From the NCBI GenBank assembly GCA_938024025.1, contig CALJBY010000170.1, forward strand, positions 1 to 7,344: 7,344 nt of DNA. Reading direction: 5' to 3'. Positions 1 through 5,890 of this stretch are shown here, one piece after another (position 1 is the stretch's first letter; each line of letters starts with the position of its first letter). The notes beneath the pieces are model-generated. The model had not been told where the DNA came from, ran no database searches, and worked only from the letters and a program-made list of their open reading frames with translations. A program made the position numbers and the translations under genes. The stretch is from an uncultured bacterium (GTDB taxonomy: Bacteria > Desulfobacterota > WTBG01).

Positions 1-1544
1 GAAGGGTTAAAAAAGATACTTCTCTCTATTTTGGTCCTTTTACCTCAGCCCAGGCAGTTCGAGAAACGCTGAAGATCATTCATCAGCATTTTTTGCTGAG
101 AAAGTGTCAGAGTAAGACATTTCAGTTCCGCCAGCGACCATGCCTTAACTATCAAATGGGTCAGTGTCCGGCTCCCTGTTTCAAACTGATTGATGAGAAG
201 CACTATCACAGTGTCGTGCGGGAAGTGGAGCTTTTCCTTAAAGGGCAAAACAAGAAGCTGATAACCGTGCTCCAGGAAACAATGGAAAAGGAATCGGATA
301 AGCTCAACTTTGAAACAGCAGCTAAAATACGTGATCGGATTACCTCCTTAAAAAAAACCCTGGAGCAACAAAAAACGGTTACCCTTGATTTTACCGATCG
401 GGATGTCATTGCGCTGCATCGTGATGAACAGGGCGTAACCCTGGTAATTTTATTCATAAGAAATGGACAATTGATAGGCAGTAAGGATTTCACCCTGGTA
501 AACGCACCACTTCCTAATGAGGAAATTATCTCCTCATTGGTCAATCAGTTTTACGCTGAAGGCAGACTGATTCCTCAGGAAATCCTTATCCCCTGTTCCC
601 TGGAAGATCAAGGGGTGATACAGGATGTCCTGAGGGACAGGAAAGGTGGGAGGGTTGAGCTTATCACTCCCCGGAAGGGGAAAAAGGTACAATTAATTGA
701 ACTGGCACGGCTCAATGCTGAGAGTGTCTTTACAGCACACCAGCATAAAAGGGAAGATGTTGCTGCCTGTGCAGCCGAACTAAAGGAGCTCCTTCACTTG
801 AAACAGACACCGGTAACCATTGAGTGTTATGATATCTCTAATTGGGGAGGCCAGCTCGCCGTGGGATCAATGGTTCAGTTTAAAGATGGGGAACCAGTAA
901 AGAATAACTATCGTCGCTTCAGGATTAAGTGTAGTGCGGGGGCAGATGACTGTGGAATGCTCTATGAAGTTCTTACAAGACGACTTACTCGAGGTGAAGA
1001 AATTGCCCCGTTGCCCGATTTACTTGTAGTGGATGGTGGAAAGGGACAGCTCAATGCCGCCCGTAAAGTTGTCGACGAGTTAGACCTCACGCTGTTTGAC
1101 GTTATTGCTTTGGCTAAAGGAAAGAGAAAAGGGGAAGCAGGGGCCAGGGAAACGCACAAAACACCTGAACAGATATTTATTCCCAACAGGAAGAACCCGG
1201 TGATTTTACCATTCCGATCAGCTGCTCTTCTTCTCCTGGAGAGAATCCGTGATGAGTCCCACCGGTTCGCCTTGCGCTACCATAAGAAGCTGCGCCACAA
1301 GGAAAATCTTCATTCATCGCTGGAAGACATCCCCGGTGTGGGGGAAAAAATGCGCAACAGACTCTTAACCCATTTTGGAAGCGTTGAGAACGTTACAAAG
1401 GCTTCTGTAAATGAGCTCTGTCAGGTTCCTTTTGTAAAGCAGAAGACAGCAGAGAAAATCCATAGGTTCTTTAGAGCGGAAAAAGGAAACCACGAAGCGC
1501 AAGAAGAAAAACCGGATGCAAGATACATGATTAAGAAATCCTAA
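1..1544 (+). CDS. uvrC: UvrABC system protein C, 5'-truncated by window edge
   Basis: UvrC is the nuclease subunit of UvrABC nucleotide excision repair and cuts on both sides of a lesion after UvrB loading. The frame is open from position 3 and leaves 513 residues, numbered here from that codon. The GIY-YIG domain that makes the 3' cut lies almost entirely outside the window. Visible in order are its trailing end (YFGPF near residue 10), four cysteines C35, C47, C55 and C59, a UvrB-binding UVR motif at about 86-118, the RNase H-like 5'-incision domain, and helix-hairpin-helix repeats at about 438-490 (DIPGVG). The RNase H-like domain shows YDIS with D277, LVVDGGKGQL with D344 and DESHRF with H420. 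The cysteine spacing (11, 7 and 3 residues between) equals that of E. coli C154/C166/C174/C178, reported to bind an iron-sulfur cluster, so about 120 residues are missing. The last ~23 residues are a polar tail encoded by repeat-like DNA. TTG at 93 is not a real start. Confidence 0.97.
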   Translation, partial: RVKKDTSLYFGPFTSAQAVRETLKIIHQHFLLRKCQSKTFQFRQRPCLNYQMGQCPAPCFKLIDEKHYHSVVREVELFLKGQNKKLITVLQETMEKESDKLNFETAAKIRDRITSLKKTLEQQKTVTLDFTDRDVIALHRDEQGVTLVILFIRNGQLIGSKDFTLVNAPLPNEEIISSLVNQFYAEGRLIPQEILIPCSLEDQGVIQDVLRDRKGGRVELITPRKGKKVQLIELARLNAESVFTAHQHKREDVAACAAELKELLHLKQTPVTIECYDISNWGGQLAVGSMVQFKDGEPVKNNYRRFRIKCSAGADDCGMLYEVLTRRLTRGEEIAPLPDLLVVDGGKGQLNAARKVVDELDLTLFDVIALAKGKRKGEAGARETHKTPEQIFIPNRKNPVILPFRSAALLLLERIRDESHRFALRYHKKLRHKENLHSSLEDIPGVGEKMRNRLLTHFGSVENVTKASVNELCQVPFVKQKTAEKIHRFFRAEKGNHEAQEEKPDARYMIKKS

Positions 1545-1564
1545 GTACCAAGCACGAAATCCCT
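1487..1564. repeat. Degenerate word-repeat tract spanning the uvrC stop codon
   Basis: This tract is built of short recurring words: CCACGAAGCGC, GATGCAAGATAC, GAAATCC and AAGCACGAAATCC. GAAATCC occurs at the uvrC stop and again some 20 bases later. The tract encodes the last polar residues of UvrC, supplies its stop codon and runs into non-coding DNA. The style resembles low-complexity intergenic DNA of many uncultured bacterial genomes; this is a resemblance from memory, not a database match. Confidence 0.45.
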
Positions 1565-1855
1565 GGCCCAGACCGGCCACATTATAAGTACCGTATATTT
1601 AGTTTGAGCCTGCAAGAAAGGCAGTAATGCAATTCTTAAATCAGCGCCAGGGCGGGCCTAAACAAACCACAAATTCAAATAGCATATGTTCAAAACATCT
1701 CCCTCTCCGAAATTAGAAACCGACGATGTGCGAATCCCAAATGTGAAGTCTCAATACTCCACCACTCCACCACTCCACCACTCCAATTTCCTTCATGATT
1801 TTTTAACTCCGCAATCAGCATTCCGAAATCCAAAATCTATAAGTCGGAGTATCCC
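1545..1855. other. 311-bp gene-free stretch between uvrC and the acylphosphatase gene
   Basis: No credible gene is seen here. A 60-codon open frame at 1686-1868 reads through simple-sequence DNA into the acylphosphatase start in another frame and has no family resemblance. The contents are degenerate words (for example CACAAATTCAAAT near 1670 and TTCCGAAATCCAAAATC near 1821), a perfect 8-bp tandem repeat at 1756-1786, and a 7-bp inverted pair CCCTGGC (1561-1567) and GCCAGGG (1647-1653) separated by 79 bases. I see no hairpin followed by a T run that would be a clear uvrC terminator, and no convincing promoter for the next gene. Confidence 0.6.
1756..1786. repeat. 8-bp tandem repeat (ACTCCACC), about 3.9 copies
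   Basis: The unit ACTCCACC occurs at 1756-1763, 1764-1771 and 1772-1779, followed by a seven-base partial copy ACTCCAA ending at 1786. The three full copies are identical, so the array is young or subject to slippage, in contrast to the decayed words around it. It is non-coding and ends about 70 bp before the acylphosphatase start. Confidence 0.92.
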
Positions 1856-2131
1856 ATGGCAAAAGTAAGGGTTCACCTCTTAATTACCGGTAGGGTCCAG
1901 GGTGTTTTTTTTCGAACCTCTACGCAGGAAGAAGCTCAAAGGCACCAGCTCACCGGATGGGTAAAAAATCTTCATGACGGAAGAGTTGAAGCAGTGCTTG
2001 AAGGAGAAGAAGAGAACGTTAAGCCCATGATTGACTGGTGTCAGAACGGCCCCCCTCATGCAGTGGTGAAGGATCTCTCCGTTACTGTCGAAGTGTATCG
2101 GGGTGAGTATGTCGACTTTGAAGTGAGGTGA
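1856..2131 (+). CDS. acyP: Acylphosphatase
   Basis: A small cytosolic enzyme that hydrolyses carboxyl-phosphate bonds such as acetyl phosphate or 1,3-bisphosphoglycerate, giving a carboxylate and phosphate. At 91 residues it has the family's usual length. The signature GRVQGVFFR (residues 12-20) forms the phosphate-binding loop and carries the catalytic Arg20. GWVKNL (34-39) supplies the catalytic Asn38, followed by DGRVEAVLEGE of the ferredoxin-like fold. The ATG at 1856 is preceded by GGAG (1846-1849) with six bases between, a good ribosome binding site. The gene stands alone after a repeat-rich gap and converges on the GGDEF gene with 68 bp between stops. Its physiological role in bacteria is poorly defined, and nothing nearby indicates a dedicated substrate. 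Confidence 0.96.
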   Translation: MAKVRVHLLITGRVQGVFFRTSTQEEAQRHQLTGWVKNLHDGRVEAVLEGEEENVKPMIDWCQNGPPHAVVKDLSVTVEVYRGEYVDFEVR

Positions 2132-2199
2132 TAAGCATTGTATGGGTGGTTCAACACACCGTCCGGGGAACAGACCGGCTGTGGTCTTTAAACGGTCAA

Positions 2200-3255
2200 T
2201 TAAACGGCCGCAGCACCGGCAAGGGCAATGGCGTCCTTGGACGTTTCTTTAACACGGTACATTGCTTCGTCAACAGCTCGTAAGAGGTCATCTTTACTGC
2301 CAGCATCCTCGCCGAATGTAGCAACGCCAAAACTCGCGGTAACCTTGATATTGAATCCCTCCTCAACGAAAAAGACTTCTGAGTTGATGGCATTCCTCAA
2401 TCGTTCAGCAGCCCGGTGCCCCTGCTGTTTGTTGGTCTCGGGGAGAACAATGACGAATTCATCACCTCCATAACGGGCTGCGAGATCAACCTTCCGTATG
2501 GTCCTTGCTATGACTTCGCCAACTTTCGAGAGCGTTGTACTGCCAACCAGATGTCCGTAGGAGTCGTTAATCCGTTTAAAGAAATCCAGATCAAAAAATA
2601 TAATGGAGAATGGGGAGTGATACCGTTCATATCTATCTATTTCGTTTTTAATAATCTGATGAAGATGACGGGAATTGTACAATCCGGTAACATCATCGGT
2701 AATGGTAAGCTCCTGTATACGTCTATAGTTACGGGAATTTTCCAAGGCAATCGCCGCGTAATCAGCGACGGTTGCGAGAATTTCCAGATCGTTTTTGCTT
2801 AAGGTAATCGGCTCATTGGTACTGATGATTTCAATCACTCCCAATACCTTTTTTTGGATTTTCATTGGTACGGCAATGATGGATTCTGTGTCAAAATTGC
2901 TTATTCTATCTATCTTTTGCGAAAAGCGTGGATCTGTATTGACATCTGATACCAGAAGAGGCTGTCCATGAAGACCGACCCAACCGGCAATACCCTCGCC
3001 CAGTTTGATCCTCATATTTTTTATCCTGTTGGAAACCTTCCCGACAACGATTTCGAAATAGAGCTCATTGGTGCTTTCATCAAGCAGGAGGAGGGACCAG
3101 TTACTGGGGCGAAAGTAATCAGCAATGGTGTCCATGATTTTTTGCAGAATTTCCCTGCTATCAAGGCTCGAGGTGAGAGCTTTGCCAATATTATTGTATA
3201 TGTTGACTTCTTCCTGAAAGCGTTTAAATCTTTCTTTAATCACCGTATCATCCAT
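2200..3255 (-). CDS. GAF-GGDEF nucleotide cyclase, candidate Hypr-type cyclic AMP-GMP synthase
   Basis: A soluble 351-residue signalling enzyme. An N-terminal GAF domain (about 29-174), a likely ligand or partner sensor, is followed by a short helical linker and a GGDEF cyclase domain (about 185-345). The catalytic half looks intact: DDVTGLYN (187-194), metal ligand D222 in FFDLD, guanine-contacting N230, and GGDEF at 263-267. The product-inhibition RxxD motif is R254-K-V-D257. The conserved Asp in the GHxxGD motif (PleD Asp344, which contacts the guanine base) is Ser239 here (GHLVGS). In Geobacter GacA and relatives a Ser at this site marks Hypr enzymes, which make 3',3'-cyclic AMP-GMP and may also make cyclic di-GMP. 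That product is inferred; a plain diguanylate cyclase remains possible. The ATG at 3255 has no evident Shine-Dalgarno sequence, and no confident promoter was found. There are no membrane segments. The gene is monocistronic by orientation. Confidence 0.93.
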   Translation of the reverse strand: MDDTVIKERFKRFQEEVNIYNNIGKALTSSLDSREILQKIMDTIADYFRPSNWSLLLLDESTNELYFEIVVGKVSNRIKNMRIKLGEGIAGWVGLHGQPLLVSDVNTDPRFSQKIDRISNFDTESIIAVPMKIQKKVLGVIEIISTNEPITLSKNDLEILATVADYAAIALENSRNYRRIQELTITDDVTGLYNSRHLHQIIKNEIDRYERYHSPFSIIFFDLDFFKRINDSYGHLVGSTTLSKVGEVIARTIRKVDLAARYGGDEFVIVLPETNKQQGHRAAERLRNAINSEVFFVEEGFNIKVTASFGVATFGEDAGSKDDLLRAVDEAMYRVKETSKDAIALAGAAAV

Positions 3256-3415
3256 AGTATAAAACTTATCGGTAAAAAGGTTTAATTCTTGAGAATCTTT
3301 TCAGAATCAAATCCCTACAATGAACTAAATTGCCTAGCATGCCTAAATTAAAGACATAAAGACAAGTATACGAAAGTCACAATTCCATCCCCGGTTATTG
3401 CACCCCAAGGGCACT

Positions 3416-3464
3416 TCCTCAGGATGACTACATCATCCTTCAGGGCGCGAGCCCAAAGGGCGCG
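3416..3464. repeat. Palindromic element of the CATCCTGAGGA type (double hairpin)
   Basis: AGGATGA (3421-3427) pairs perfectly with TCATCCT (3433-3439) across a five-base loop. The stem extends outwards past a small internal loop through TCCT (3416-3419) and AGGG (3442-3445). A second hairpin follows: GCCC (3451-3454), loop AAA, GGGC (3458-3461), extended by CGC (3446-3448) and GCG (3462-3464) around a two-base bulge. On the minus strand it reads CATCCTGAGGAAG, the core of a dispersed repeat I recognise from many bacterial genomes. There is no T run, so it is not a standard terminator, although it lies downstream of the glycosyltransferase operon. Confidence 0.6.
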
Positions 3465-3508
3465 GCACTCTCATCTCAGTAGCCTGTGAAATCCACAAAC
3501 TTTCCAAT

Positions 3509-3543
3509 AGATTGCTTCGCTCGTTTCAGGCCCTCGCAGTGAC
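3509..3543. repeat. Degenerate GTCATTGCGAGG/GAAGCAATCT-type palindromic repeat
   Basis: On the minus strand this begins GTCACTGCGAGG and ends GAGCGAAGCAATCT. These are the two arms of a dispersed repeat usually written GTCATTGCGAGG...GAAGCAATCT. The copy is altered: the first arm has C for T, and about ten bases (CCTGAAAC region) replace the usual centre. It lies 61 bp past the stop codon of the glycosyltransferase operon and about 45 bp from the preceding palindromic element. The family assignment is by memory of the motif. Confidence 0.6.
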
Positions 3544-3570
3544 ATTAGTGCACAAATCTTTTTATGCTGA

Positions 3571-3598
3571 CTTCTGTCTTCTGACTTCTTAATTCTGT
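3571..3598. repeat. 7-bp tandem tract (CTTCTGN), about four degenerate copies
   Basis: CTTCTGT (3571-3577), CTTCTGA (3578-3584), CTTCTTA (3585-3591) and ATTCTGT (3592-3598) form a period-7 tract. It ends six bases before the stop codon of the 3605-4600 gene, so its minus-strand form (CAGAAGN units) would be the first sequence transcribed after that gene. It is non-coding, and no function can be assigned from the sequence. Confidence 0.8.
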
Positions 3599-3604
3599 AT
3601 AGTA

Positions 3605-4600
3605 TTACGTACGACGCAGCAAGGAGGTAAAAAATCCCAATCCATAGGCACTTTGCTGGAGGATGAAAAGAAGGGGGATGAGGAAAAAGGCCTTAAGCGA
3701 ACGGAGTTTCATGGTACTCATGATACCGAGTATGACCAGAAAGAGCAGTCCAAGCACCAGGTAGGCGAGAAACAGAGAAAGCGCAGGATGCCAACACGCG
3801 GCTAAAAAGGCCAAAAGCAATGAGAGGGCGAGTGCCAGTGCTGGTAAGATGTGCAACGGCTCCAGGCTCGAGGGGTGAAGGCGTGCAAGGGTAACCCGGG
3901 CTTTACCCATATGGAACAGCTGCTGCACAAACTGAGTTACCGTACTTCTTCTTCTATGGTACACTTGTGCAGAATCTTGATAGGTAAGAGCAAAGCCCGC
4001 CTGTTTAATGCGATAGCTGAGCTCAATATCTTCCGCGTGAAACATTTTTTTAAATCCTCCCGTTACCTGATAGGCTTTTCTGGAGATGGCCATATTAAAG
4101 GTTCGTGGATAGAAGTGTGCCAATCGCTTCCCCTTCTTTCCCCTCAAGCCACCCGTTGCGAGGGGAGCTGTCATCAGGTAATGGAAGCAGCGCATGAGGA
4201 GAGGATCGTGGTCATTGATGATTTCGCTTCCTCCTACAGCCCCTACCTGTTCTGCACTGAACGGTTCGATCAGGTGTTCAAGCCATTCTGGTTGTACAAT
4301 ACAATCAGTATCAGTAAAAGCAAAAATATCACCCACTGCCTTCTCCATCCCGGTATTTCTTGCGGTACCGGGACCGCCGCGCACCTGGGTATAGCAGGAG
4401 AGGGAAACAGCACACTGCTCCTTTTGTTCCAGAAGCCACTCCCTAGTACCGTCATCGGACCCGTCATCTATCACAATAATTTCATAGGAGGAAGGTGAAA
4501 GGGTCTGTTTGTTAAGGGAGCACAGAAGTTTTTCTAACTCCTCCTTTCTATTGTACGTAGGAATAATGACAGAAACGGTTATGTGCTTGATTGCTTCCAC
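3605..4600 (-). CDS. Membrane-anchored family 2 glycosyltransferase
   Basis: This protein of 331 residues transfers a sugar from a nucleotide-sugar donor to an unidentified acceptor, probably at the cytoplasmic face of the membrane. The GT-A domain opens with VSVIIPTYNR (9-18) and includes DDGS (45-48), GPGTARNTG (77-85), the metal-binding DTD (97-99) and the catalytic-base motif HAEDIELSYRIKQAG (188-202). A YHRRRST motif follows at 214-220. Three hydrophobic segments (about 249-268, 273-295 and 303-326) anchor the C-terminus, with a basic LLRRT end. The start is GTG at 4600, preceded by AGGA (4608-4611) seven bases upstream. That site sits almost on the stop codon of the upstream glycosyltransferase gene (12-bp gap), so the two are co-transcribed and probably translationally coupled. 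The organisation resembles glycosyltransferases of exopolysaccharide and glycolipid loci; donor and acceptor cannot be predicted. Confidence 0.93.
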   Translation of the reverse strand: MEAIKHITVSVIIPTYNRKEELEKLLCSLNKQTLSPSSYEIIVIDDGSDDGTREWLLEQKEQCAVSLSCYTQVRGGPGTARNTGMEKAVGDIFAFTDTDCIVQPEWLEHLIEPFSAEQVGAVGGSEIINDHDPLLMRCFHYLMTAPLATGGLRGKKGKRLAHFYPRTFNMAISRKAYQVTGGFKKMFHAEDIELSYRIKQAGFALTYQDSAQVYHRRRSTVTQFVQQLFHMGKARVTLARLHPSSLEPLHILPALALALSLLLAFLAACWHPALSLFLAYLVLGLLFLVILGIMSTMKLRSLKAFFLIPLLFILQQSAYGLGFFTSLLRRT

Positions 4601-4612
4601 GGAAGGATCCTG

Positions 4613-5584
4613 CTACTGGTGAGCTGTTTGGTCTGTATCCAATCGTTCTTTGACCGTATAGGTTGTTTCTTTTTGAGAGGAAAAGACAATCAGCTCTCCC
4701 ATTAATCCAAAAAATATGAATTGTACCCCGAGGATTAAGAGGAGAATGCCGAGCAACAGTAAAGGGCGATTGCTTATCCATTTCCCCGAAATGCGGAGGA
4801 TCAGCAGGTAAAGATTGATCGCCATCCCGGCGAAGGATAACAGGGTACCGAGCAGCCCGAAAAAGTGAAGGGGTTTTTCCGGGTATTTAGTGAGCATAAT
4901 AACCGTAAGGAGATCAAACAAACCCCGCAAATAGCGTTCAGAACCAAACTTGGATGTACCATGCTTCCTGTGGTGGTGATCAACCGCAACTTCTGCTACT
5001 TTAAATCCCTTCCAGTTAGCGATCGCAGGGATATAGCGGTGGAGTTCACCATACAATTCAAGTTCATCAATCACTTCTCTCCTATAGCACTTAAGGCCAC
5101 AGTTAAAATCATGAATCTTTACTCCGGTGTAAAAGGAGGTAATACTGTTAAATATGCGGGAGGCAAGTTTTCTGACGAGGGGATCTTTTCGTTTGAATTT
5201 CCACCCGGAGACGAGATCATATCCTTCTTCGAGCTTTTTTATCAAGGCAGGTATTTCTTCTGGTACATCCTGCAGATCTGCATCAAGGGTAATAATGCAT
5301 TCACCTTTCGCTTCCTTAAATCCGGCCGCAAGTGCAGACGATTTACCGAAGTTTTTGCGGAAGCGTATGGCCTTCACCCGATTGTCCTTCTTATGAAGGT
5401 CTCTTAACACAGCGAATGAATTATCGGTACTGCCGTCATCAACAAAAATGAGCTCAAAGCTGTCGGAGAGCGGTTCCAGTGAAAGGGTCAGTCTCCGGTG
5501 CAGTTCCTCAAGGCTCTCTTCTTCGTTATAGAGCGGTACAACAACAGAAAACATACCACGAGTACTTTCGGGAGTAGCAGACAT
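4613..5584 (-). CDS. Polyprenyl-phosphate sugar transferase-like family 2 glycosyltransferase (GtrB/DPM1-like)
   Basis: First gene of the two-gene glycosyltransferase operon, 323 residues from the chosen start. It resembles enzymes that move a sugar from a nucleotide donor onto undecaprenyl or dolichyl phosphate on the cytoplasmic side, making a lipid-linked donor for envelope glycosylation. The GT-A domain shows SVVVPLYNEEESL (13-25), FVDDGSTDNS (47-56), RNFGKSSALAAGF-like RKNFGKSSALAAGF (76-89), DADLQD (101-106), HDFNCGLK (158-165) and RKHGTSKFG (206-214). Two C-terminal membrane helices follow (about 239-263 and 273-300), ending in the family-typical LMGELIVF. The ATG at 5584 is preferred because AGGA lies six bases upstream and the promoter places transcription start near 5639. 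In-frame starts at 5599, 5635 and the TTG at 5638 would have poor sites or almost no leader. The sugar transferred is unknown. Confidence 0.93.
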   Translation of the reverse strand: MSATPESTRGMFSVVVPLYNEEESLEELHRRLTLSLEPLSDSFELIFVDDGSTDNSFAVLRDLHKKDNRVKAIRFRKNFGKSSALAAGFKEAKGECIITLDADLQDVPEEIPALIKKLEEGYDLVSGWKFKRKDPLVRKLASRIFNSITSFYTGVKIHDFNCGLKCYRREVIDELELYGELHRYIPAIANWKGFKVAEVAVDHHHRKHGTSKFGSERYLRGLFDLLTVIMLTKYPEKPLHFFGLLGTLLSFAGMAINLYLLILRISGKWISNRPLLLLGILLLILGVQFIFFGLMGELIVFSSQKETTYTVKERLDTDQTAHQ

Positions 5585-5590
5585 ATTTTT

Positions 5591-5594
5591 TCCT
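5591..5594 (-). promoter_or_regulatory. Ribosome binding site deciding the start of the 4613-5584 gene
   Basis: On the minus strand AGGA is followed by AAAAAT and then ATG at 5584, an ideal six-base spacing. The longer in-frame versions starting at 5638 (TTG), 5635 or 5599 have no comparable site, and their extra residues (MDARGYPLG...) precede the conserved GT2 start without resembling the family. Confidence 0.7.
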
Positions 5595-5645
5595 GTCATC
5601 ACTGTTATTCCAAGCGGGTAACCCCGTGCATCCATCAATGTTTTA

Positions 5646-5674
5646 TTTATACCATAGAGATCAAGCCTTTACAA
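5646..5674 (-). promoter_or_regulatory. Sigma70-type promoter of the glycosyltransferase operon
   Basis: Reading the minus strand, TTGTAA (5674-5669) is followed by exactly 17 bases and TATAAA (5651-5646). This matches four of six positions of the -35 consensus and five of six of the -10 consensus. Transcription would begin near 5639, leaving a leader of about 55 bases before the ATG at 5584. The position suits the divergent gene layout. Confidence 0.55.
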
Positions 5675-5747
5675 TGGATAAAAGAATTGCCCTACGGGTG
5701 TGGTAGGAGAAACTGTTCTTTCAGCCCACGGGAAGCAGTTAAACCTG

Positions 5748-5775
5748 TTGACTAAGTGGCCTGCAAGATGATACT
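5748..5775 (+). promoter_or_regulatory. Candidate sigma70-type promoter of the GT-C-like gene
   Basis: TTGACT (5748-5753, five of six to the -35 consensus) is followed by 16 bases and GATACT (5770-5775, four of six to the -10 consensus). Transcription would start near 5782, giving a leader of roughly 110 bases before the ATG at 5891. With the minus-strand promoter at 5646-5674 it makes a divergent promoter pair about 75 bp apart. I see nothing else definite in the 5585-5890 gap. Confidence 0.4.
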
Positions 5776-5890
5776 TTGTCATACAGCGCGTTTATGAACG
5801 CATCACGGTATGAGCTAGCGGACGGCATCAGTTGGTAGTTGGCAGGCTACACGCTATGGATCAGCGCCGGTTTCAGGACTAAAGAGGGCC

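Larger units (their letters stand above)
3256..3604. other. 349-bp gene-free stretch upstream of the GGDEF gene and downstream of the glycosyltransferase operon
   Basis: No credible gene is seen here. About 3256-3380 is A/T-rich and should hold the GGDEF promoter. The best reading I can offer is TTGATT, 17 bases, AATTAA on the minus strand, which is too weak to call. About 3411-3545 carries two palindromic repeat elements, and 3571-3598 a 7-bp tandem tract. I looked for the conserved core of a GEMM riboswitch, given the cyclase next door, and did not recognise one on either strand. Confidence 0.55.

Noticed and set aside
1561..1653. Inverted pair CCCTGGC and GCCAGGG as a uvrC terminator or structured RNA
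   Set aside because: Seven bases separated by 79 bases with no supporting stem between and no T run; this may be chance in a repeat-rich stretch.
1686..1868. 60-codon open frame between uvrC and acyP (+)
   Set aside because: It is a translation of the simple repeats (PLHHS, FRNPKS), overlaps the acyP start in a different frame, and has no convincing ribosome site or family resemblance.
2171..2189. Possible bidirectional terminator between the convergent acyP and GGDEF genes (AGACC, six-base loop, GGTCT, then TTA)
   Set aside because: The position is right, but the stem has only five pairs and there is no real T run on either strand, too weak to call.
3256..3261. TATACT immediately before the GGDEF start codon (minus strand) as a -10 box
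   Set aside because: It abuts the ATG, so transcription would begin inside the coding region, and there is no -35 match at the right distance.
3256..3604. GEMM riboswitch next to the putative Hypr cyclase
   Set aside because: The conserved core and paired regions expected of a GEMM-I aptamer were not recognised on either strand; a covariance-model search would be decisive.
3851..4498. 215-codon open frame on the + strand
   Set aside because: It lies entirely antisense to the clearly recognisable glycosyltransferase at 3605-4600, whose motifs are intact; composition is typical of a shadow frame.
4865..5407. 180-codon open frame on the + strand
   Set aside because: Antisense to the conserved GT-A domain of the 4613-5584 gene; no recognisable motif or independent start signal.
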